A DNA stretch of 33,066 nt from Alphaproteobacteria bacterium UBA998 (GTDB taxonomy: Bacteria > Pseudomonadota > Alphaproteobacteria > Rickettsiales > UBA998): positions 1-33,066 of the forward strand of contig DBAY01000036.1 in NCBI GenBank assembly GCA_002291925.1, written 5' to 3'. Made by a program: the position numbers and the translations under genes. Shown here piece after piece: positions 7,779-13,755 of this stretch. The notes beneath the pieces were generated by a model. That model was not told the origin of the DNA, did not search any database, and saw only the letters and a list, made by a program, of their open reading frames with translations. Position 1 is the stretch's first letter; every line of letters starts with the position of its first letter.

Positions 7779-8198
7779 ATGGTTGACCAAAGCAACGACG
7801 AGTATAAGGGAACAGGCCGTTTTGCCAGCGCGGTGGGCCGCGCCACGACAGATGGAACAGTCGGTAAAATTATTGGTGGGGGTGTCGGTGGGGTTGGTGT
7901 TGGCCTGATGGGGCCTACCAATATCATGGAAAAAGGTCTTGTTGAGGCTGCAAAAAGTTCAAAGCTTGGTGCCGGTTTGGTGGTTGCCGGTAGCTTGGCA
8001 GGCATAGGCGGGGTGGCTCATGGGGCTTACAAAGGATGGACCAATGCTGCGGCGGCGCAAAAGCAATTCAATGATCAGAAAGCGGAAATTGCAGCGTTAA
8101 AGCAGGAAGTCACCATCCAAAAAGCTGCTTTGGGAAAATTCACTGAAAACGAGCTTAAGCGTGAAACAGTCCAAGAAGATAAATCCGTAAGTCGTTGA
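7779..8198 (+). CDS. Small glycine-rich hydrophobic protein, family unknown
   Basis: The 139-residue protein has a perfect AGGAGG ribosome-binding site at 7768-7773. Residues 25-45 form a glycine-zipper-like stretch (GKIIGGGVGGVGVG), a second hydrophobic Gly/Ala segment lies around 68-88, and the C-terminal third is a charged, predicted coiled coil. There is no signal peptide. Such Gly-zipper plus coiled-coil proteins can associate with membranes, but I do not recognise this one. The gene looks less GC-rich than the sdh operon before it, hinting at a different history. It ends at a shared terminator with carD. Confidence 0.75.
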   Translation: MVDQSNDEYKGTGRFASAVGRATTDGTVGKIIGGGVGGVGVGLMGPTNIMEKGLVEAAKSSKLGAGLVVAGSLAGIGGVAHGAYKGWTNAAAAQKQFNDQKAEIAALKQEVTIQKAALGKFTENELKRETVQEDKSVSR

Positions 8199-8211
8199 AT
8201 AGAATTAGATT

Positions 8212-8247
8212 AAAAAAGGCCCGGTGGAATTCCACCGGGCCTTTTTT
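8212..8247. terminator. Bidirectional terminator between the Gly-rich gene and carD
   Basis: A perfect palindrome with A6 and T6 flanks has arms AAAAAAGGCCCGGT and ACCGGGCCTTTTTT around core GGAATTCC. It sits between two convergent genes and can stop both. The arms match the ctrA terminator exactly. Confidence 0.93.
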
Positions 8248-8265
8248 CATGTCCCTTGCAGGGTA

Positions 8266-8775
8266 TTACGCTGCTTGCTTGCGGAGCATTTTCAGCAGTT
8301 TGTCGGAGGCGTCTTTCAGTTCGACGTCTTCGGCGGCGGCCAGTTCGCCGGCAAGGCGGGAGAGGGCGGATTCATAGATCATGCGCTCGGAGTAGGAACG
8401 CTCGGACTGGTCGACGTTCTTGTGCAGGTCGCGCACCACTTCGGCGATGGAGAGGATGTTGCCGGAGTTGATCTTTGCCTCGTATTCCTGGGCACGGCGG
8501 CTCCACATGCCGCGGGAGGTTTTCGCCTTGCCCTTCAGCACGTCGATGGCCTTCTTGATCTCGTCGGTGTTGCTGATATTGCGCAGGCCGGCGGCTTCGG
8601 CGCGGTGTACGGGCACGCGCAGGGTCATCTTGTCCTTCTTGAATTCGATCACGAAGACGCGCAGCTCGATCTCACCGATCGACTGCGTTTCCTCGCCCAC
8701 GATCTTGCCGACGCCATGCGTGGGGTACACGACATAGGAACCGACAGCGAATTTATGGGCGGATTTCTTGGACAT
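8266..8775 (-). CDS. carD: CarD/CdnL-family RNA polymerase-binding transcription regulator
   Basis: CarD/CdnL proteins bind the RNA polymerase beta subunit and stabilise open promoter complexes, notably at rRNA promoters. The N-terminal Tudor-like domain (about residues 8-70) includes FAVGSYVVYPTHGVGKIVGEE and VFVIEFKKDKMTLRVP. The C-terminal helical DNA-binding domain includes SRGMWSRRAQEYEAKINSG and LAEVVRDLH-type sequence. The length of 169 residues is typical. GAGGTG precedes the start. Co-location with fdxA is common in alphaproteobacteria. Confidence 0.95.
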   Translation of the reverse strand: MSKKSAHKFAVGSYVVYPTHGVGKIVGEETQSIGEIELRVFVIEFKKDKMTLRVPVHRAEAAGLRNISNTDEIKKAIDVLKGKAKTSRGMWSRRAQEYEAKINSGNILSIAEVVRDLHKNVDQSERSYSERMIYESALSRLAGELAAAEDVELKDASDKLLKMLRKQAA

Positions 8776-8871
8776 AGCGACACCTCAATCTGAGTATTTC
8801 ACATCATCTCCCGCACGGCCGGAACGAGGCACAAAGCTATCTGTCACCAGCCCAGGGTGTGCGCGAGATGT

Positions 8872-8899
8872 TGTATATATAGCACAAAAAACCGGTCAA
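8872..8899 (-). promoter_or_regulatory. Probable carD promoter
   Basis: On the minus strand TTGACC (8894-8899) and TATACA (8872-8877) are separated by 16 bases, about 100 bases before the carD start. The -35 element sits in a CCGG...CCGG inverted repeat. Spacing and sequence fit a sigma-70 promoter. Confidence 0.5.
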
Positions 8900-9027
8900 A
8901 AAAACCGGAAAAATAAAATTTATCTAAGATTGTAACAAATCTTAGTGATTCGTTAGGAAATATCGTTAAAAACCGCAGATTTCCTCAATTTTTACTGGTT
9001 TGGGGAGTGGTGTTCGGTGATTGTTGT

Positions 9028-9192
9028 TGGTATTTAGTATTCGGTATTCGGTGGAATGGCGTCATTACGAACGCATGTGAGAAATCTCTATACAGGGACA
9101 CTATCGATACGCTGCCTGTATAAAGATTCCTCCTCCCGCTGGTCGTTCGGAATGACGGACATAATCACTGGCTACTGAATACCGAATACCAA
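9028..9192. repeat. Nested palindromic repeat (outer TTGGTATT arms, inner GTCATTACGAAC arms)
   Basis: The outer inverted repeat pairs a TTGGTATT..GTATTC segment near 9028-9053 with its complement at about 9173-9192. Inside it, 9060-9157 starts CGTCATTACGAAC and ends GTTCGGAATGACG, a divergent relative of the GTCATTGCGAG repeats. It lies just past the fdxA stop. Confidence 0.6.
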
Positions 9193-9198
9193 CTACGC

Positions 9199-9534
9199 TT
9201 AATCACCGCTCCCCGGATTCGGGCTGAAATACTTCTCGAATTTGCCCTCCTGGCCCAGAAAGGCATCCGCATCGGCGGGGGCGTCCTTCTTCTTCGTCAG
9301 TACCGGCCATTGGGAGGCGTATTCGCGGTTGATCTCCACCCATTTCAGCAATTCTTCGGATTCCGGATGAATCGCCTCGGCGGGGCATTCCGGCTCGCAG
9401 ACCCCGCAATCGATGCATTCGTCCGGGTTGATGACCAGCATGTTCTCGCCCTCATAGAAGCAGTCGACGGGGCAGACTTCCACGCAGTCCGTGTATTTGC
9501 AGCGCACGCAGGCATCGGTAACGACGAAGGTCAT
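9199..9534 (-). CDS. fdxA: Seven-iron ferredoxin FdxA
   Basis: This small electron carrier holds one [3Fe-4S] and one [4Fe-4S] cluster. The N-terminal half contains CVRCKYTDCVEVCPVDCFYEG and PDECIDCGVCEPECPAEAI. The C-terminal tail (WVEINREYASQWP...) is the usual FdxA extension. The length of 111 residues matches the family. The gene is on the same strand as carD, separated by the repeat-bearing spacer, and diverges from mazG. Confidence 0.95.
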   Translation of the reverse strand: MTFVVTDACVRCKYTDCVEVCPVDCFYEGENMLVINPDECIDCGVCEPECPAEAIHPESEELLKWVEINREYASQWPVLTKKKDAPADADAFLGQEGKFEKYFSPNPGSGD

Positions 9535-9635
9535 GGGCTCTCCGGGGTGAGGCAGGGTTTGCCATCACGGGGGCAATCGGCTAACCCTGTGAGCCGCTAC
9601 CTAATCCAACTTCCTTCGCTTTGCAAGCCTGCGCT

Positions 9636-10538
9636 ATGGCCGATTCGCCGCTTCCCAACACCCGCCGCCTGCTCGACATCATGGCCCGTCTGCGCGACCC
9701 CGCCACCGGCTGCCCGTGGGACGTGGAGCAGAATTTCGCCACCATCGCCCCCTACACCATCGAGGAAGCTTACGAGGTGGCCGAAGCCATCGCGCAAGGC
9801 GACATGGATGGACTGAAAGGCGAGCTGGGTGACCTGCTGTTGCAGGTGGTGTTCCACACCCGCATGGCGGAAGAGGAGGGGCGCTTCGATTTCGAGCAGG
9901 TCGCCGGGGCCATCGCCGACAAGATGGTGGAGCGGCACCCGCACGTCTTCGGCGAGGCGCAGTTCGCCAGCGAGCAGGAGCAGAAAAAGTCGTGGGAGGA
10001 CATCAAGGCCGAGAAGCGCCAGGGCGGCGCGCTCGCCGACATCCCGCAGGCGCTGCCCGCCCTGATGCGCGCGCAGAAGATCGGCAAGCGCGTGGCGCGG
10101 CTGGGCTTCGACTGGGACGACATGGCCGGCGCCCGCGCCAAGCTGAAGGAGGAGCTGGCCGAGTTCGACGCCGCCACCACTGAGGCCGAGCGTCAGGAAG
10201 AATTAGGCGACGTGCTTTTTACGCTGGCAATGGTGGCCCGCCACGCCGGGGTGGATGCCGAGGAAGCGTTACGACAGGCCAACCGCAAGTTCGAGCGCCG
10301 GTGGGCTCGCATGGAGGCGCTGGCCAAAGCGGAGGGCGTGTCCGTGGAAGGCCAGCCGCTCGAGGTGCTGGAAGGCTGGTGGGGACAGGCGAAGCGGGAG
10401 GAGAAAACCCCCTCCCCAGTAGGGGGAGGGTCGGGGCCTGTCTCGGCGAAGCTCAGCGAAGACGGATGGGGGCATAAGGGTACGTCAGACGATTCTTCCG
10501 CCCCCCTAACAGCCTCCCCCCTACTGGGGGAGGAGTAA
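9636..10538 (+). CDS. mazG: Nucleoside triphosphate pyrophosphohydrolase MazG with repeat-derived tail
   Basis: MazG hydrolyses NTPs and dNTPs to monophosphates, a housecleaning role. Both all-alpha MazG domains are visible: GCPWDVEQ...YEVAEAIAQGDMDGLKGELGDLLLQVVFH (residues 25-90), and ELAEFDAATTEAERQEELGDVLFTLAMVARH (about 168-205), followed by KFERRWARME. I chose ATG 9636 over an upstream TTG. Residues from about 257 to 300 (starting TPSPVGGG) are not MazG sequence. They are the translation of a palindromic repeat (10408-10535) that lies inside the open frame and replaces the original stop. The SDR gene follows 11 bases later. Confidence 0.93.
   Translation: MADSPLPNTRRLLDIMARLRDPATGCPWDVEQNFATIAPYTIEEAYEVAEAIAQGDMDGLKGELGDLLLQVVFHTRMAEEEGRFDFEQVAGAIADKMVERHPHVFGEAQFASEQEQKKSWEDIKAEKRQGGALADIPQALPALMRAQKIGKRVARLGFDWDDMAGARAKLKEELAEFDAATTEAERQEELGDVLFTLAMVARHAGVDAEEALRQANRKFERRWARMEALAKAEGVSVEGQPLEVLEGWWGQAKREEKTPSPVGGGSGPVSAKLSEDGWGHKGTSDDSSAPLTASPLLGEE
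10408..10535. repeat. Family D palindromic repeat within the mazG 3' end
   Basis: The left arm CTCCCCAGTAGGGGGAGGG pairs with a right-end arm of the form CTCCCCCCTACTGGGGGAG. The middle is GC-rich with a GAT.CTTCCGCCCCCCT motif. The element shares arms and internal motifs with 15847-15953. It supplies the last ~43 codons of mazG. Confidence 0.85.
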
Positions 10539-10549
10539 AAGGATTTTTT

Positions 10550-11314
10550 ATGCGACTTTCCAACAAAACCATCCTCATCACCGGTGCCACAGGCGGCTAT
10601 GGGCGGGCCATCACGGCGCTGGCAATTCAGGAAGGTGCGCGCGTGATCGCGGCGGGGCGGAGTGAGGAGAAGCTGCAGGCACTGGCGGCGCAGCATGCGA
10701 AGGATTCGCTCTTTCCGTTATTGATGGAGGTCACGGACAGGCAAGCCGTGCAGCAGGCCATCGCCTCGCTTCCGCCGGAGTGGGCGGACATTGACGGGCT
10801 GGTGAATAATGCCGGGCTTGCGCTGGGGTTGGATCCCGCGCAGCGCTGCTCGCTGGAGCAGTGGGAGACGATGGTCGATACCAACATCAAGGGCGTGCTC
10901 TATTGCACCCACGCCATCCTGCCCGGCATGGTGGCGCGGGGGCGGGGGCATATCGTGAATATCGGGTCGATGGCGGGGACCTATCCTTATCCGGGCGGCA
11001 ATGTGTATGGCGCGACGAAAGCATTCGTGGAGCAGTTCAGCCTGAATCTGCGCGCCGATCTGTTGGGGACCCGCGTGCGCGTGACCAACGTGGAGCCGGG
11101 ATTGTCGGCGGAGACGGATTTCTCCGTCGTGCGCTTCGGCGGCGACCGCCAGAAGGCGGCGGAGGTGTACAAGGGCACGGAGCCGCTGCTGCCGCCGGAC
11201 ATCGCCGAATGCGTGGTCTGGGCGCTCTCATTGCCGGAGCATGTGAACATCAACCGCATCGAGGTCATGCCCACCTGTCAGGCAACGGGCCCCCTGGCGG
11301 TGTGGCGGGAATGA
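10550..11314 (+). CDS. SDR-family oxidoreductase, YdfG-like
   Basis: This 254-residue short-chain dehydrogenase has the nucleotide-binding TGATGGYG (residues 11-18), NNAG (86-89), catalytic Ser140, and Tyr153 and Lys157 in YGATK. The segment VEPGLSAETDFSVVRFGGD resembles YdfG-type 3-hydroxy-acid/serine dehydrogenases, which use NADP on 3-hydroxy acids and can reduce malonic semialdehyde. The exact substrate cannot be read from sequence. It starts 11 bases after mazG, so it is probably co-transcribed. A family A repeat follows. Confidence 0.88.
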   Translation: MRLSNKTILITGATGGYGRAITALAIQEGARVIAAGRSEEKLQALAAQHAKDSLFPLLMEVTDRQAVQQAIASLPPEWADIDGLVNNAGLALGLDPAQRCSLEQWETMVDTNIKGVLYCTHAILPGMVARGRGHIVNIGSMAGTYPYPGGNVYGATKAFVEQFSLNLRADLLGTRVRVTNVEPGLSAETDFSVVRFGGDRQKAAEVYKGTEPLLPPDIAECVVWALSLPEHVNINRIEVMPTCQATGPLAVWRE

Positions 11315-11319
11315 CGTCT

Positions 11320-11394
11320 CGTCATTGCGAGCCGAAGGCGAAGTAATCCAGTAAACGCTTGGATTGCCACGGCCCTGCGGGCCTCGCAATGACG
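11320..11394. repeat. Family A palindromic repeat (GTCATTGCGAG) copy 1
   Basis: This intergenic palindrome begins CGTCATTGCGAGCC and ends GCCTCGCAATGACG, with an inner AATCCA/TGGATT pair. It lies six bases after the SDR stop, between convergent genes, and shares ends with copies at 17146-17229 and 29576-29651. Confidence 0.9.
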
Positions 11395-11436
11395 GTTGAG
11401 AGAATTGTCATTCTAGCCTGAGCTGGAATGACGTTT

Positions 11437-12039
11437 TTATGGATACAACATCCCGCTCACCCAGCCGCCATCCGGCTCGCGCGTGAAGACGCGCCGCTCA
11501 TGCAGGCGGTAGGGCTGCTGGATCCAGAACTCGATTTCCTGCGGCACGACGCGCCAGCCGCCCCAGTGGGCGGGGCGGGGTATGGGGTCGGTGTCCTCGA
11601 ACTTGAGCGTCATGGCGTGCAGTTCCTGCTCGAACTGCTCGCGCGTCTCCAGCGGGCACGACTGTTTCGAGGTCCACGCGCCGACCTGTTTCTCGCGGCC
11701 GCGCGAGGCGAAATACTCATCGGATATCTCGGCGCTCACCTGCTCCACGCGCCCGCGGATACGCACCTGCCGGTCAAGCGGCATCCAGTAGAAGCACAGC
11801 GCTGCCTGCGGATTTTCCGCCAGCTCGCGGCTCTTGCGGCTTTCATAATTGGTGTAGAACACAAAGCCGCGCTCATCGACATCCTTCAGCAGCACCACGC
11901 GGGCGGAGGGCGCGCCCTGCGGCGTGGCGGTGGCGAGCGTCATGGCGGTGGGCTCGCTGATGGAGGCGGTGGATTTGGCAAGCGTCATCCATTGCTCGAA
12001 AAGCTCCCACGGATTGTCGGTGGCGAAGAGGTCGGTCAT
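11437..12039 (-). CDS. pdxH: Pyridoxamine 5'-phosphate oxidase
   Basis: PdxH is an FMN enzyme that oxidises pyridoxine or pyridoxamine 5'-phosphate to pyridoxal 5'-phosphate. The 200-residue protein has FMN-binding segments PSARVVLLKDVDERGFVFYTNYESRKS and FYWMPLDRQVRIRGRVEQV, the SRGREKQVGAW motif, WGGWRV and the C-terminal PYRLHERRVF. It begins MTDLFATDNPWELFEQWM. It is monocistronic and divergent from the methyltransferase-like gene. The ending GMLYP replaces the more usual RLAP. Confidence 0.95.
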   Translation of the reverse strand: MTDLFATDNPWELFEQWMTLAKSTASISEPTAMTLATATPQGAPSARVVLLKDVDERGFVFYTNYESRKSRELAENPQAALCFYWMPLDRQVRIRGRVEQVSAEISDEYFASRGREKQVGAWTSKQSCPLETREQFEQELHAMTLKFEDTDPIPRPAHWGGWRVVPQEIEFWIQQPYRLHERRVFTREPDGGWVSGMLYP

Positions 12040-12056
12040 GGCGGGCTCCGTTCGTT

Positions 12057-12079
12057 AAAAAACGCTGCTTGCGTTTTTT
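12057..12079. other. Hairpin AAAAAACGC/GCGTTTTTT in the pdxH-methyltransferase spacer
   Basis: A nine-base stem with a five-base loop (TGCTT) looks like a small terminator, but it lies in the divergent 5' region of both genes. It may be an attenuator, a weak terminator against readthrough, or chance. Confidence 0.4.
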
Positions 12080-12104
12080 CCATGACATAGCGGAGAATGG
12101 CCGC

Positions 12105-12833
12105 ATGTTCCATCCCAACGTGGTGTCCTTCAAGCAATGGTACTCCAGCCCGCTCGGTCGCCGGGTGCGTATGGAGCTGGGCGCCACGGTACGCCGTTTC
12201 TGGCCGCAATGCCGGGGCGACATAGTGGCAGGCCTCGGCTTCACGCTGCCCTATCTGCGGCTGTTTCAGCAGGATTGCACCGGGCTCGTCTCGCTGATGC
12301 TGCGCGACCAGGGGGCCATCTACTGGCCCGCCGAAGGGGAGAACCGCTCCCTGCTGGTGCAGGATAACGCCTTGCCTATCGGCGATAACATGCTGAACCG
12401 CGTCATCGTCTGCCACGCGCTAGAGCACAGCCATCATAGCATTAACGTGCTGAAGGAGGTGTGGCGTGTGCTGGCGCCCGGCGGCCGGGCGCTGATCATC
12501 GTGCCGAACCGCCGGGGCCTGTGGTCGCAGGCGGCGTCCACGCCGTTCGGCTCCGGCCAGCCTTACACGGCGATGCAGCTGCGCCACCGCGCCTCGGCGG
12601 TGGGGTTCACCTTCGTGGAGGTGATGACGGCGCTCTATTTCCCGCCGCTGGAATGGAAATGGGCCGTGGCCATTGCCCCGATGCTGGAGTTTTTGGGGCG
12701 GCTGTTTCTCCCCGGCGCGGGCGGAGTGGTCATGCTGGAAGTGGAGAAGCAGATCTATGCCTCCATCCCCGAGCCGGTTCATGCGCCACGGGCGGCCTTG
12801 TTCCCGGTCCCGGTCGCCAGCCATGTGCGCTAG
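12105..12833 (+). CDS. Class I SAM-dependent methyltransferase-like protein
   Basis: The 242-residue product starts at ATG 12105, with GGAG about 10 bases upstream. The core is a UbiE/Methyltransf_11-type fold: NRVIVCHALEHSHHSINVLKEVWRVLAPGGRALIIVPNRRGLW is diagnostic for the post-motif II strand. Motif I is degenerate: the usual acidic D/E-x-G-x-G-x-G is replaced by GDIVAGLGFTLPYLRLF. The C-terminus has a hydrophobic segment (AVAIAPMLEFLGRLFLP). The substrate is unknown. Similar proteins in alphaproteobacteria are often annotated only as methyltransferase domain proteins near glyoxalase or RNase H genes, which are not seen here. Confidence 0.85.
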   Translation: MFHPNVVSFKQWYSSPLGRRVRMELGATVRRFWPQCRGDIVAGLGFTLPYLRLFQQDCTGLVSLMLRDQGAIYWPAEGENRSLLVQDNALPIGDNMLNRVIVCHALEHSHHSINVLKEVWRVLAPGGRALIIVPNRRGLWSQAASTPFGSGQPYTAMQLRHRASAVGFTFVEVMTALYFPPLEWKWAVAIAPMLEFLGRLFLPGAGGVVMLEVEKQIYASIPEPVHAPRAALFPVPVASHVR

Positions 12834-12936
12834 CCGAACCGCTGTGCGAATATCAAGGCAGCATAAAAAAATCATTTCCTGCTACAGCAAAATCGTCTAG
12901 CCCTGAAGTAACCCCATCACCAGAATGGAGGCGTAT

Positions 12937-13755
12937 ATGGTTGGGCAAGACGGCACGCTGCAACTCGCACAGACAGGAGGCGGGCTACGCAGCAGTCCCG
13001 CGTTCCAAAGCTGCACCACTTCGCTGATCGCGCTGGTGGATGAAAGCGGAAGTATCTTTCAGCGGGGTGTGGGCTTGTCCGATACGCTGGAGAACTGGCA
13101 GCGCCAATTGAGAGGCACGGCAGACGCGCTGACCGATGAGCGCACACTGGCCGCTATCCGATCGGTGGATGGCATTGCTTTCCGTGTAGACGGGTTCAAT
13201 GATACCACACGTCAGCTGGTGGGCTGGCGCGTTATCCGCACCTCGGAGGATGCGCGTCAGGTGGCGGCCGAACTCTATGCCCTTGCCGAGCGCGATCAGG
13301 GACGTCGTGGCGGCACGAATATCGGTCACGCGCTGGAGATGGCGCGCAGCCATATGCAGAATACGCCTTGTACGGGCGGCGAGCGCATTATCGATGTTTC
13401 GTCTGATGGAGAGGATAACAACGCGCAGCGTGTGCGACAGCAGCGCGATACGGCCTTACAAGATGGTATCCGCATCAACGGCTTGGCCGTGGGCGCGCGG
13501 GCGTTGCCACAATGGATGCGCGATAACATGGTCACCAACGGGCCGGAGGGCAATGGTGGCTTCGTGATTTCTTCCGATTGGCCAGGCTATTCCGACGCCA
13601 TCCGCCGCAAGCTGGTGCTGGAAATCGCGCAGGCTGGCGGCTATGAGGTCACGGAAGCGTCGCTCAGCGAGATGTCTGCTCCAGCACCAGTGCGGGCGTT
13701 AGAAGTTGCGGAAGCAGCACCGGCGCGCCCTGAGCGGGATAGTACACGTAGGTAG
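12937..13755 (+). CDS. DUF1194 von Willebrand factor A-domain protein
   Basis: This 272-residue VWA protein has MIDAS motifs DESGSI (DxSxS), the threonine in GGTNIGHAL, and the aspartate in DVSSDGEDNN. The stretches RIIDVSSDG, INGLAVGA and SDAIRRKLVLEIA match the DUF1194 family. A GGAGG at 12928-12932 favours the second ATG (12937) over 12925. DUF1194 proteins are usually exported, but no signal peptide is visible here. The last ~30 residues, past the domain, overlap the dsbD 3' end on the opposite strand, suggesting the original stop was lost. Confidence 0.85.
   Translation: MVGQDGTLQLAQTGGGLRSSPAFQSCTTSLIALVDESGSIFQRGVGLSDTLENWQRQLRGTADALTDERTLAAIRSVDGIAFRVDGFNDTTRQLVGWRVIRTSEDARQVAAELYALAERDQGRRGGTNIGHALEMARSHMQNTPCTGGERIIDVSSDGEDNNAQRVRQQRDTALQDGIRINGLAVGARALPQWMRDNMVTNGPEGNGGFVISSDWPGYSDAIRRKLVLEIAQAGGYEVTEASLSEMSAPAPVRALEVAEAAPARPERDSTRR

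Larger units (their letters stand above)
8776..9198. other. 423-base AT-rich intergenic region between carD and fdxA
   Basis: I see no gene here. The region holds the carD promoter, a hairpin CTAAGATT/AATCTTAG (8924-8945), a second stem AGGAAAT/ATTTCCT (8955-8985), a GATTC site near 8947, and a nested palindromic repeat at 9028-9192. Confidence 0.6.

Noticed and set aside
12057..12079. Terminator for pdxH
   Set aside because: It lies upstream of pdxH, not downstream, so it cannot terminate that gene. It is kept only as a hairpin of unknown role.
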